Virus record (IMG/VR): IMGVR_UViG_3300011114_001049 | Location: 1-64,000 of that record | Direction: 5' to 3' (one strand) | Length of the DNA: 64,000 bases | Origin: a virus | Part shown: piece by piece, positions 8,567 to 15,087 of the stretch | How the letters are laid out: each line of letters opens with the position of its first letter | Numbering within the stretch: the first letter of the stretch is position 1 | Notes under the pieces: generated by a model | What the model saw: the letters and a program-made list of their open reading frames with translations, nothing else | Databases searched by the model: none | What the model was told of the DNA's origin: nothing | Made by a program: the position numbers and the translations under genes

Positions 8567-9085
8567 TTAAGAGTCAGCTACTCTTAGTTTGCTTTTTAGT
8601 GCATTTACAACTCCTTCTTTTCTCTCTATTCTACGGCCTAGTCTATCGTCCTTTCTCTCCCCTTTAGCCTCGTCCTCAGCTTTTTGTAATGCTGCCTTAG
8701 CTGCGTCGATTTTCTGTTGACTCGTGAGAGTGACTTTACCTGAAGTACCAGTCGTACCTACCGGAGCGGCTGCACCTGCAGTACCGCCTGTACCTACTGC
8801 ACCTGCAGTACCGCCTGTACCTACTGCACCTGCAGTACCGCCTGTACCTACTGAAGGCACAACGGGTTTAGCTGCAGACAAGGCTTTGTAGATAGCATTT
8901 ATCGTGTTTGTTCCAATCTTACCGTCTGCACCAGTTGGACCTAATTCAGCGACAGGCAATAACTTTTGAATATCTGCGACAGTTGCCTCCATGAGCGGTT
9001 GTATCGTCGCTTCGTTTTCTTCTAATCGGGCTGATTCAACAACAGCGGTCTTCCAACTCTGATAGTCTAATAAATATCTTTTCAT
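8567..9085 (-). CDS. Peptidoglycan-binding-like protein with leader
   Basis: 172 aa. Leader MKRYLLDYQSWKTAVVES ends V-V-E then Ser. Residues 37-70 (V-A-D-I-Q-K-L-L ... A-D-G-K-I-G-T-N-T-I-N-A-I-Y) match the PG_binding_1 pattern in which D-G-x-x-G-x-x-T precedes the last helix. Next come three exact copies of a 9-residue V-G-T-G-G-T-A-G-A linker (residues about 78-105), and a charged helical C-terminus. ATAAATAA at 9104-9111 lies 18 bases upstream. A cell-wall-binding cargo or tail accessory protein is likely. Confidence 0.75.
   Translation of the reverse strand: MKRYLLDYQSWKTAVVESARLEENEATIQPLMEATVADIQKLLPVAELGPTGADGKIGTNTINAIYKALSAAKPVVPSVGTGGTAGAVGTGGTAGAVGTGGTAGAAAPVGTTGTSGKVTLTSQQKIDAAKAALQKAEDEAKGERKDDRLGRRIERKEGVVNALKSKLRVADS
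8771..8851. repeat. Three tandem 27-bp repeats inside a CDS
   Basis: Three back-to-back copies of a 27-base unit beginning TGCACCTGCAGTACCGCC, encoding the V-G-T-G-G-T-A-G-A linker of the 8567-9085 protein. Near-identity at DNA level suggests recent expansion. Confidence 0.85.
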
Positions 9086-9103
9086 TCTTAGTTTATATTT
9101 TAG

Positions 9104-9111
9104 TTATTTAT
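9104..9111 (-). promoter_or_regulatory. Late-type promoter box ATAAATAA
   Basis: Minus-strand ATAAATAACTAAAA just upstream of the 8567-9085 gene, the commonest form of the motif in this genome. Confidence 0.55.
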
Positions 9112-9204
9112 TCCAGATACTACCAAAAAAATAAAGTGGTGAGTTTAATATTTAGGAATCCCCGCCCCGCGCTATGGGGGTTTTGGGGTGTGTGAAGCTA
9201 GGAA

Positions 9205-9633
9205 CTAGTAGCTACTCATTGATTTTAATTTGGTAAGCACCTCTGTGATTTTAGTTAAGGTCATCCCCCCATAGTCTACAGTATGGTTAAGATAGCTAGA
9301 ACTACCGTCTTTTTTCGTGTAAGGTACCCGCTTTGCACCGGCTGCTAAAAATAAATTTTCTACAACCTTGTTAACGTCGCCTAGTGTTCCAGGTCTAGTT
9401 TTATCTCCAGAAAGATCTAAAAGAATTCGTGTATTTCTCTTATTAAAATCAATGCGTATTTCACCTTTTGGATTGATCGTTTGATTATTTACATAGATCG
9501 ATACTGAATTAGGATCCCCATAAGAGGCAGTATTAATAAAAATTCCTTGAACTTTAGAAATCACCTCTGTACTAGTTGGGGCAGACTCTGATTCGTTTAT
9601 AAAATTATAAAATGTTTTTATTATTCTCTTCAT
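9205..9633 (-). CDS. Putative packaged protein with leader peptide
   Basis: 142 aa. Leader MKRIIKTFYNFINESESA fits the consensus (F-I-N-E then Ser). The mature part alternates beta-like and helical segments (V-S-I-Y-V-N-N-Q-T-I-N-P-K-G-E-I-R-I-D-F), with a Lys-rich hairpin V-P-Y-T-K-K-D-G-S. No catalytic motif identified. Its late box (9656-9663) lies 22 bases upstream. About 120 bases of non-coding DNA separate it from the 8567-9085 gene downstream. Confidence 0.8.
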   Translation of the reverse strand: MKRIIKTFYNFINESESAPTSTEVISKVQGIFINTASYGDPNSVSIYVNNQTINPKGEIRIDFNKRNTRILLDLSGDKTRPGTLGDVNKVVENLFLAAGAKRVPYTKKDGSSSYLNHTVDYGGMTLTKITEVLTKLKSMSSY

Positions 9634-9655
9634 TCTTACTATATTTTTTATAGAG

Positions 9656-9663
9656 TTATTTAT
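9656..9663 (-). promoter_or_regulatory. Late-type promoter box ATAAATAA
   Basis: Minus-strand ATAAATAACTCTATAAAA, 22 bases before the 9205-9633 start. Confidence 0.55.
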
Positions 9664-9763
9664 AATAGATCAGCAGGATAATTACTTTAGTTCTAGACCG
9701 GTTAAAAATTCCTGGGGGATTTTTTTCCTGGTGGAGAGGGGCCTTTTTATTTTAAAGTATCGT

Positions 9764-10111
9764 TTAATATTCTTCTTGGCCATACGATTCCTCTTCATTA
9801 TCTCCAGTCGGAGTATCTAACTCTTCACGAGCAATTTCAAGAGCAGCCTTAATTTCTCCAATTGTGTTATATCTTGAAAGGGCACTAGTAAAGTTAGCAA
9901 GTATTTCCTTTGCGCTTTCTTCTCCACGTAAGTTAATGCTAGCAAATAGACCTTCTAGCTCCATTCTATCTGGTTCTGAAAGCTCATCATATTGTCTTTT
10001 TTGACCTTTGCCTCCAACTAGTTCTTTACGTAGTTCTCTACGATTTGCCCAGCCATATCCCAGTCCGCTTTCATTCACGAATTGACTAAAGTTTTTTACA
10101 TTGTTTTTCAT
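9764..10111 (-). CDS. Small acidic helical protein with leader
   Basis: 115 aa with leader MKNNVKNFSQFVNESGLG (F-V-N-E then Ser). The remainder is helical and acidic (E-L-S-E-P-D-R-M-E-L-E-G-L-F-A-S), ending in an Asp/Glu-rich tail. No domain recognised. The late box at 10128-10135 is 16 bases upstream. The gene sits directly downstream of the large GC-rich non-coding island. Confidence 0.8.
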   Translation of the reverse strand: MKNNVKNFSQFVNESGLGYGWANRRELRKELVGGKGQKRQYDELSEPDRMELEGLFASINLRGEESAKEILANFTSALSRYNTIGEIKAALEIAREELDTPTGDNEEESYGQEEY

Positions 10112-10127
10112 AACATAAATTTTTTAT

Positions 10128-10135
10128 TATTTATA
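10128..10135 (-). promoter_or_regulatory. Late-type promoter box ATAAATAA
   Basis: Minus-strand ATAAATAATAAAAAA 16 bases upstream of the 9764-10111 gene, at the edge of the non-coding island. Confidence 0.55.
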
Positions 10136-10945
10136 CAAAAAAGCAAAAAAATTATATAATTTTCCTGGGGGATTTTTTTATGGCATAAGAGGGGTCACTT
10201 CCCAGGGTCTAGGGGTATTAAAGAATAGCGCGGCGCGCGCACCTGCGGGAGTATACACCACGGAGCTACCCCAGTGTACAAGAGGTCCAGGTGGAGACTC
10301 CCCTGGTCCAAGAGTTTTTGGCGCCCGGCGGGAGGTCACATCACCAGGGCCAGGGGCCCTATAGTTACAAAATTTAACTTGAAAATCACCTAGCTAGTCT
10401 ATCTAGCCTGTCTAGCCTGTCCTGACAGGCGCTCGGCCAGACGGTCCCAGGGGCCTCCAGGCAGGCCAGGGGCTCGGTACAGGCACTAATCTCGCCCAGG
10501 GCGCCGACTGCCGGTCCCCAGGGTAGGTTTCTACCGGCCTGCATGCGCTAGCCTGTCTAGTATAGCCTGTTGACCGGGTCTCTGTGGCGCAGATTGGCTA
10601 GTTATGTCTACTTGGATACCCTGGGGACCGGGTCTCTGACTAGGTAACCGCCTGCAGAGATCGGATAGAAGCTTATCATGCTTAGAAATCGGTAAATTAC
10701 CGGCGGTTGGGATTACGCTTAGCCTGATTCCTAGCACTGTTGCAGGTCTCAGATAAAGTTTAGCGATAAGTATACAACGGATCGGTATATTGGTTATATT
10801 TATAGATTGGTGAGTAGTGAAACCTGTGTATAGACCAGGTAAGATTATATCAGGGTGTTAAGGGTCTCTGCTGCAAGGAGACCTGTGCAGACTGCTAGGC
10901 GTTGGCTATGCTTCGGTATATTTTGGTATATAAGTTAACGCTTAG
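10136..10945. other. GC-rich non-coding island of about 0.8 kb
   Basis: No convincing gene in either direction; the only frame of any length (10531-10737, minus) has a composition unlike its neighbours and no leader or promoter. The segment is clearly GC-richer than surrounding genes. It is full of short repeats: CTAGCCTGTCTAG-type units (about 10390-10570), two copies of GACCGGGTCTCTG (about 10571 and 10626), CCAGGGGCC blocks, and GGTCTC/GAGACC pairs. Such a block could be an origin, a packaging signal or a recombination hot spot; sequence alone does not decide. Confidence 0.6.
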
Positions 10946-11449
10946 CTAGTTGCTACCGTGGTGTCGGTGTCTCTCTTCTCCTCCGTGTCTTGCCCTGTCT
11001 GATTCTCTATAGTGGTGACCAGATTGATTCCTATCGTAACCGCTAGACTTATACCAGGCAGCATCCTTTAGGTAGACTGCAGCGACTGCTGTAATTCCTA
11101 AAGCTAGTGCAACCCCGCCTGAGATAAACATTGCGGCTGGAACAATAGCTAGACCAGCAACGGGTCCGACTCTTGTTATTATCTTGTCTATGATTGACCT
11201 GACCTTGAATTCCTGATCGCTCATCTCGCTAGGATTAGCACCGAAGCTTTCTCCTTCTAGTTCTAGACTAACCAACTCTTCAAATCCTGCTGGATCCGAT
11301 TGCAGGTAATCTGCAAGTATCTCCTTTTCGCGAGGGCCTAAGTCTTCTACTGCAGACTGCGCAGTTATGGTTACTTCCTGTTCGGTTGCATCGTCTCCAT
11401 GGCGAGACTCGTTTATGAATTGAAGGAATGTTCGGGTAGCTAGTTTCAT
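10946..11449 (-). CDS. Membrane protein with leader and His-rich tail
   Basis: 167 aa. Leader MKLATRTFLQFINESRHG matches the consensus well (F-I-N-E then Ser). Residues about 85-128 form two adjacent hydrophobic helices (V-G-P-V-A-G-L-A-I-V-P-A-A-M-F-I-S-G-G). The C-terminus is His/Arg-rich (R-H-G-G-E-E-R-H-R-H-H), possibly metal- or nucleic-acid-binding. A late box (11471-11478) is 21 bases upstream. If packaged, it may act at the host membrane after injection (inference). Confidence 0.8.
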   Translation of the reverse strand: MKLATRTFLQFINESRHGDDATEQEVTITAQSAVEDLGPREKEILADYLQSDPAGFEELVSLELEGESFGANPSEMSDQEFKVRSIIDKIITRVGPVAGLAIVPAAMFISGGVALALGITAVAAVYLKDAAWYKSSGYDRNQSGHHYRESDRARHGGEERHRHHGSN

Positions 11450-11470
11450 TTGATCTTGTTTTTTATAGGT

Positions 11471-11478
11471 TTATTTAT
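11471..11478 (-). promoter_or_regulatory. Late-type promoter box ATAAATAA
   Basis: Minus-strand GATAAATAAACC 21 bases upstream of the 10946-11449 gene. It is the last leftward late box before the rightward early region. Confidence 0.5.
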
Positions 11479-11600
11479 CATTACCTCTTTAAGAAATAAG
11501 CGCAGAGACCTGTACCTATTTTGCTATACTAGCTATTTTCCATAAGAGAAGCTGCTTCTTATTTTAAGTAAACCTCAATTATATTTATATCTTTGGCTCC

Positions 11601-11659
11601 GGTCTCGTAAATATATTTTAGGAAAAGCATTACCCATTTGGATATTATGGTTATATTTA
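11601..11659 (+). promoter_or_regulatory. Early promoter 1 (GGTCTC box + TATATTTA)
   Basis: GGTCTC at 11601-11606, 45 bases, then TATATTTA at 11652-11659 and the leader CTTATAACTTAAAA. ATG follows 24 bases later. First of the array. Confidence 0.8.
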
Positions 11660-11682
11660 CTTATAACTTAAAACTTAAAGAA

Positions 11683-11817
11683 ATGAAAACTTTATTAAAC
11701 TTATTATTACAATTTATGGGATTAGCAATGGTTGCTTTTGGTAATAGCCTAGGTCTGTTACTACTTATACCAGCCTTCGTTCAATTGGTTAGAATGGACA
11801 TGGCTGAAGAGAGCTAA
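11683..11817 (+). CDS. 44-aa hydrophobic peptide
   Basis: Starts MKTLLNLLLQFMGLAMV and ends F-V-Q-L-V-R-M-D-M-A-E-E-S. One long hydrophobic stretch (residues 4-36) predicts a small membrane protein. The start is fixed by its position 24 bases after the TATATTTA box, the usual distance here; a strong terminator follows 20 bases after the stop. Function unknown; small early membrane proteins of phages often modulate host envelope or superinfection. Confidence 0.75.
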   Translation: MKTLLNLLLQFMGLAMVAFGNSLGLLLLIPAFVQLVRMDMAEES

Positions 11818-11836
11818 CGGTCACTAATTTAGGAGA

Positions 11837-11863
11837 GGGTCGGCTTATGTCGGCCCTTTTTTT
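11837..11863 (+). terminator. Rho-independent terminator
   Basis: GGGTCGGC-TTAT-GTCGGCCC hairpin (8 pairs with two G-T pairs) followed by seven T. The same hairpin family recurs at 16734, 18524 and 20124. Confidence 0.85.
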
Positions 11864-11942
11864 GTGAGGTTAGTTTAGTAAACATCTGTTATATCTAATT
11901 GGCTATGGTCTCTTAGCTTCAGATTGGATACGTATTGGCCAT

Positions 11943-11963
11943 GGTCTCTTAGCTTCAGAGACC
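11943..11963. repeat. GGTCTCT-N7-AGAGACC inverted repeat
   Basis: Perfect 7-7-7 inverted repeat with spacer TAGCTTC. A half copy with the same spacer lies at 11907-11920. Possible operator or RNA hairpin. Confidence 0.7.
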
Positions 11964-12022
11964 CCGTCAACTAGATTAAGCTTGCTGGTTACTTGGAAAA
12001 ATAGATTGGATTTATAGGACGA

Positions 12023-12081
12023 GGTCTCTAAGATTTATTTCCTAAAACGCATTACCCATTTGGATATTATGGTTATATTTA
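12023..12081 (+). promoter_or_regulatory. Early promoter 2
   Basis: GGTCTC 12023-12028, 45 bases, TATATTTA 12074-12081; ATG 24 bases later. Confidence 0.8.
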
Positions 12082-12104
12082 CTTATAACTTAAAAACAAT
12101 TAAC

Positions 12105-12350
12105 ATGAACTTAAAACAGGTATCACCTACAGTATTGCGCTCTAGGTTAAAGAACGAAGTAATTCAGTTTGCTTTTAAAAAGGTAGACGGCTCGTTGAGA
12201 ACGGCAGTCGGAACAACTAACTTAAGTACGATTCCAGTAGAGAGTCATCCTACTGGTAAGCGTGAAGCTTCTGAAAAACAGGTTAACTTCTTTGACTTGG
12301 AAAAGAAGGAATGGAGAAGCGTAAGTTCCTCACGTGAAATATACATCTGA
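12105..12350 (+). CDS. DUF2693-like SH3-barrel small protein, copy 1
   Basis: 81 aa, MNLKQVSPTVLRSRLKNEV. The ATG at 12105 is chosen over an in-frame ATG inside the promoter. The segment V-x-F-x-F-x-K-x-D-G-S-L-R-T-A-V-G-T-T-N-L followed by F-D-L-E-K-K-E-W-R-S-V matches the DUF2693 family seen in Bacteroidota phages and mobile elements. A paralogue lies at 19322-19570, sharing D-G-S-L-R-T-A-V-G-T-T-N-L-S exactly. Biochemical role unknown. Its stop overlaps the next ATG (ATGA-type overlap), implying coupling. Confidence 0.85.
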   Translation: MNLKQVSPTVLRSRLKNEVIQFAFKKVDGSLRTAVGTTNLSTIPVESHPTGKREASEKQVNFFDLEKKEWRSVSSSREIYI

Positions 12351-12511
12351 TGAGCATTTTAAAATTCAGTGATGGAGTCCAGATAGATACTTCTGGGCCC
12401 ATCAGATCGCTCCACCTAGCCGACGGTTGGTATGTTGTAGGTAACGGTTTTTTAATTCCAGTAAAGGATGAGGTTGACGCTGAGCTCGTGATTAAGAAGC
12501 TTACGGGTTAG
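12350..12511 (+). CDS. Small protein with DGWYVVG motif
   Basis: 53 aa: starts MSILKFSDGVQIDTSG, middle I-R-S-L-H-L-A-D-G-W-Y-V-V-G-N-G-F-L-I-P-V. It is predicted to be a small all-beta protein. Starts on the last base of the upstream DUF2693-like gene, so the pair forms a two-gene operon under early promoter 2, closed by the terminator at 12534. Function unknown. Confidence 0.7.
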   Translation: MSILKFSDGVQIDTSGPIRSLHLADGWYVVGNGFLIPVKDEVDAELVIKKLTG

Positions 12512-12533
12512 TATAAATCGGGATAGTGTTAGG

Positions 12534-12556
12534 GGCAGGCGAGAGTCTGCCTTTTT
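12534..12556 (+). terminator. Rho-independent terminator
   Basis: GGCAGGC-GAGA-GTCTGCC hairpin followed by TTTTT, 23 bases after the stop of the 53-aa gene. Confidence 0.8.
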
Positions 12557-12602
12557 GGTTTAATGAAGTTTACTCCGTAGTAGGATCCACGCTGCAGGTT
12601 GG

Positions 12603-12627
12603 GGTCTCTAAGAATTCCACAGAGACC
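12603..12627. repeat. GGTCTCT/AGAGACC inverted repeat
   Basis: Perfect 7-base arms with an 11-base spacer, between a terminator and the next promoter. ACTCCGTAG lies just upstream (12572-12580). Confidence 0.65.
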
Positions 12628-12678
12628 CGATCCACTGGATCTTTGCACCCGATTCCAGGAATCTTGCACTGTCTAGGT

Positions 12679-12737
12679 GGTCTCGCAAATATATTTTAGG
12701 AAACGCATTACGGATTGGAGTATTATAGTTATATTTA
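12679..12737 (+). promoter_or_regulatory. Early promoter 3
   Basis: GGTCTC 12679-12684, 45 bases, TATATTTA 12730-12737; ATG 24 bases later. Confidence 0.8.
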
Positions 12738-12760
12738 CTTATAACTTAAAAACTTGATAT

Positions 12761-12940
12761 ATGAATAAGAGAAAACAAATTGAAAAGGCAGAAGCATTCC
12801 TAAAGCTTTATGGATTTACCCAAGAAGATTATGTAGTTTCCCTACAGGGTCCCACTATAATTCTCTCGATTAGTGGTAATCAAAAGATGGATGGAAACCT
12901 AAAGAACGAATTATTAAACATAGGTATGCTGATCCTGTAA
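12761..12940 (+). CDS. Small uncharacterised early protein
   Basis: 59 aa, MNKRKQIEKAEAFLKLYGF. The first 35 residues (A-E-A-F-L-K-L-Y-G-F-T-Q-E-D-Y-V-V-S-L-Q-G-P-T-I-I-L) are closely similar to the start of the 14830 gene (L-L-E-D-Y-G-F-T-N-K-D-Y-T-I-S-L-P-G-P-T-L-L-F). The two are therefore paralogues, and this copy appears intact. A terminator follows at 12955. Role unknown. Confidence 0.7.
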   Translation: MNKRKQIEKAEAFLKLYGFTQEDYVVSLQGPTIILSISGNQKMDGNLKNELLNIGMLIL

Positions 12941-12954
12941 TAAAAGTTTAAGTA

Positions 12955-12979
12955 AGCCGGTTTAAATACCGGCTTTTTT
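12955..12979 (+). terminator. Rho-independent terminator
   Basis: AGCCGGT-TTAAAT-ACCGGCT hairpin with T-tract. Confidence 0.85.
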
Positions 12980-12995
12980 AGCACGTAACTTTGCA

Positions 12996-13016
12996 GGTCT
13001 CTGAAGTGTAGAGACC
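12996..13016. repeat. GGTCTCT-N7-AGAGACC inverted repeat
   Basis: Perfect 7-7-7 inverted repeat with spacer GAAGTGT. Confidence 0.7.
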
Positions 13017-13074
13017 CCGTCTACTGGATTAATTGTTTTAACACTTGGAAAAATAGATTGGATTTATAGGACGA

Positions 13075-13133
13075 GGTCTCGCAAATATATTTTAGGAAAC
13101 GCATTACGGATTGGAGTATTATAGTTATATTTA
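13075..13133 (+). promoter_or_regulatory. Early promoter 4
   Basis: GGTCTC 13075-13080, 45 bases, TATATTTA 13126-13133; ATG 25 bases later. From the GGTCTC box down to TATATTTA it is nearly identical to promoter 3. Confidence 0.8.
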
Positions 13134-13157
13134 CTATATAACTTAAAAACAAACAAC

Positions 13158-13295
13158 ATGAAAAAAGATTTGGTTTTAATCGCGTTTCAGGTATGGGCAG
13201 CTGCACTAATGTTGATACTTGTAGTTTCAATCGGATATGCTGTTTGGTCGGTATGTACGGGTAACTATTCGGGCACCGCTTGCCGAGAGTTTTAG
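13158..13295 (+). CDS. 45-aa single-pass membrane peptide
   Basis: MKKDLVLIAFQVWAAALMLI start with one hydrophobic helix (residues 5-30) and a polar tail with two cysteines (S-V-C-T-G-N-Y-S-G-T-A-C-R-E-F). The tail Cys pair could form a disulphide if periplasmic. Followed by a terminator 20 bases downstream. Function unknown. Confidence 0.7.
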   Translation: MKKDLVLIAFQVWAAALMLILVVSIGYAVWSVCTGNYSGTACREF

Positions 13296-13315
13296 ATAAC
13301 TTCCATCGTGAGTAA

Positions 13316-13339
13316 GGGTCCTGCTGAAGGGCCCTTTTT
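13316..13339 (+). terminator. Rho-independent terminator
   Basis: GGGTCC-TGCTGAA-GGGCCC hairpin with T-tract. Confidence 0.75.
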
Positions 13340-13369
13340 AGTTTTAGGATAATTTAGTATAATAACAAT

Positions 13370-14167
13370 ATGAAAGAAGAAATATACGAGCAGATAGGGA
13401 GTCTGTGTAGAGCAAAAAACCTAGGCACAAGTTATCGTAACACAGATAAGCCAACCCCTCGTGTCCAGTGGATCGAGACTCTGCTCCAAAGATTAGGCAT
13501 AGCCTATGAGCTGGACGAATGGCACCGCACCAGTGGTCAGCGTTGCTGGAACATCTATATACACTCCGTAGTAGAGAGTCCGATCGTAATCATGGCTCAT
13601 CACGATATTGTAAATCCAGCGAGTGATAATGCGAACGATAACTCAGCTTCAATAATCAATGCGATTGCAACCAAACTGCAGAGACCAGAAGTCATGCTAG
13701 TCTTGACCGATGGAGAAGAAGTCGGCGGACTAGGCGCGGCTCGTTATGCAAAACTTGTTCTGAATAGATTATTACCTCGACCCGTTTGGGTACTCAATTT
13801 CGAACTTACGGGTCGAGGCGGTAAGAGCTGGTTTATCGGTGATAATATAGAAGGTCCGCTGAAGAGATATCTAGTAGAGGAGCATGGCGCGGAGCTAGTC
13901 AGTGTTCCGTTTAACGATTCAGTTATAATGCGGAGAGAAGGTATTGACTCTTGCGTAATTAACCCGTTGCCAAAGGACGAGCATGGAAAGTTTGAATTAT
14001 GGCGGTTAGGAGTATGTCATAGCCTAGCCGACACAGTCGATGAGGTCTCCACTGGGGAGATGAAGGAATTTGTTGAAGAGGTAGTTTTACCGATTATCGA
14101 CGGTTGGAAAAGACCAGCGGTTGGGCGATGGGCAAAGATCTTGAAGTGGTCCCGGTCTCGCAAATAA
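13370..14167 (+). CDS. M28-family zinc peptidase
   Basis: 265 aa. Metal-binding pattern of M28 aminopeptidases: A-H-H-D at 76-79, N-D-N-S-A-S with D90, D-G-E-E-V-G-G with E116/E117 (general base and ligand), N-F-E at 145, and C-H-S-L-A-D-T with H217. Length suits a minimal catalytic domain. It has no signal peptide, so it probably acts in the cytoplasm during infection, as an exopeptidase on host or phage peptides (inference). The upstream box ATAATTTAGTAT differs from the standard early promoter and recurs before 28809. Promoter 5 lies inside its last codons. Confidence 0.85.
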   Translation: MKEEIYEQIGSLCRAKNLGTSYRNTDKPTPRVQWIETLLQRLGIAYELDEWHRTSGQRCWNIYIHSVVESPIVIMAHHDIVNPASDNANDNSASIINAIATKLQRPEVMLVLTDGEEVGGLGAARYAKLVLNRLLPRPVWVLNFELTGRGGKSWFIGDNIEGPLKRYLVEEHGAELVSVPFNDSVIMRREGIDSCVINPLPKDEHGKFELWRLGVCHSLADTVDEVSTGEMKEFVEEVVLPIIDGWKRPAVGRWAKILKWSRSRK

Positions 14168-14212
14168 GTTTTGGGGAACGCATACAACGAATATCCAAAT
14201 TGGTTATATTTA
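14154..14212 (+). promoter_or_regulatory. Early promoter 5
   Basis: GGTCTC 14154-14159 lies within the end of the M28 peptidase gene; 45 bases, TATATTTA 14205-14212; ATG 26 bases later. The sequence between is nearly the standard one, which suggests the peptidase C-terminus was created by cassette insertion. Confidence 0.75.
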
Positions 14213-14237
14213 CTTTTAACTTAAAAACTTTAAAACT

Positions 14238-14576
14238 ATGAAACTAATAAAAGACCTAGGTCCAAGCTACTTCATCTTTGGTAACAAGGGTAACGTGTGG
14301 AGTAACACCGCACACGCCTACAAGTCAGGTAAAGGTAACCTATGTAATACCCCAGCCTTAAGTACTAATCACGCTAGAATCGAGGGAATAGATGAAGTAG
14401 GTTGTCCGCGCTGTCTAGAAGAGATCGCTAAACTTAGGGACTGTTCTATTTGTGGAGAGTCCTATGGAAGGTACGGTAACACTGCAGAACCAGTAAACGG
14501 CGGTAGATGTTGCGACTCATGCAACCTAGAGAAAGTAATTCCTGCAAGACTCATCGCAGCCTTCAATAGCAATTAA
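14238..14576 (+). CDS. Cys-rich zinc-binding protein
   Basis: 112 aa. Multiple Cys pairs: G-C-P-R-C (res 53-57), D-C-S-I-C-G-E-S-Y-G, R-C-C-D-S-C-N, a layout typical of one or two zinc ribbons. The N-terminal half contains W-S-N-T-A-H-A-Y and A-L-S-T-N-H. Possible RNA/DNA-binding or anti-host protein; no specific family recognised. Terminator follows at 14606. Confidence 0.75.
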   Translation: MKLIKDLGPSYFIFGNKGNVWSNTAHAYKSGKGNLCNTPALSTNHARIEGIDEVGCPRCLEEIAKLRDCSICGESYGRYGNTAEPVNGGRCCDSCNLEKVIPARLIAAFNSN

Positions 14577-14605
14577 GTATTTTAAATATACATTTTACAA
14601 AGAAA

Positions 14606-14632
14606 AGGGTTCCAACAGTGAGCCCTTTTTTT
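14606..14632 (+). terminator. Rho-independent terminator
   Basis: GGGTTC-CAACAGT-GAGCCC hairpin followed by seven T. Confidence 0.75.
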
Positions 14633-14674
14633 GCGTCAAGTCACTCCGTAGTGTACACCTAGCAGGTCTGCACA

Positions 14675-14695
14675 GGTCTCTCAAGACCAGAGACC
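14675..14695. repeat. GGTCTCT-N7-AGAGACC inverted repeat
   Basis: Perfect 7-7-7 inverted repeat, spacer CAAGACC. An ACTCCGTAG copy lies 24 bases upstream (14643-14651). Confidence 0.7.
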
Positions 14696-14748
14696 AGTAT
14701 GGATTAAACAACTATGCGGACACTTGCCTAACCAGTGCAGTTGACCTG

Positions 14749-14807
14749 TGTCTCCCAACTATATTTTATGAAGGGTATACAACAGATACCCTAATTGGTT
14801 ATATTTA
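14749..14807 (+). promoter_or_regulatory. Early promoter 6
   Basis: TGTCTC 14749-14754 (one mismatch), 45 bases, TATATTTA 14800-14807; ATG 23 bases later. Confidence 0.75.
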
Positions 14808-14829
14808 ACCTTAACTTAAAATACTTACT

Positions 14830-15087
14830 ATGAATAAGAAGATCGAAAGGATTGAAACACTTCTAGAAGATTATGGATTTACTAATAAAGATTATACTAT
14901 TTCCTTACCTGGTCCAACACTACTCTTTGCGAGGAGCGGACAGATTAAACTTAAAAAAATAAAGGTGTGTCGACTTATTTTTCCAGCCCGTCTAGACAGG
15001 GTAGGGTCTCATAGATATATTTTTAGTAATGTGTACAGCGCATTCCGAATTTGGTTATATTTACTTAATAACTTAAAAACAGAAAGT
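14830..15087 (+). pseudogene. 3'-truncated early gene running into a promoter
   Basis: Starts MNKKIERIETLLEDYGFTN and resembles the intact 12761-12940 paralogue for about 45 residues. After about 14950-14980 the reading frame runs through promoter 7 (GGTCTC 15005, TATATTTA 15056) and, by chance in frame, into the next gene, giving a 137-codon chimera ending at 15243. The frame stays open, so a fusion protein could be made. The promoter and usual ATG spacing argue that 15088-15243 is the real downstream gene. Confidence 0.65.
15005..15063 (+). promoter_or_regulatory. Early promoter 7
   Basis: GGTCTC 15005-15010, 45 bases, TATATTTA 15056-15063; ATG 25 bases later. It lies inside the open frame of the truncated 14830 gene. 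Confidence 0.8.

Noticed and set aside
10531-10737. 68-codon open frame on the minus strand in the GC-rich island.
   Set aside because: Low-complexity Pro/Gln/Arg-rich product with no leader, promoter or homologous look; probably chance in a stop-poor GC-rich segment.
12060-12104. In-frame extension of several early genes by a peptide beginning M-V-I-F-T-Y-N-L-K.
   Set aside because: This peptide is simply the translated promoter and leader sequence and recurs at 18632 and 21217. The later ATG at constant distance from the box is the real start.
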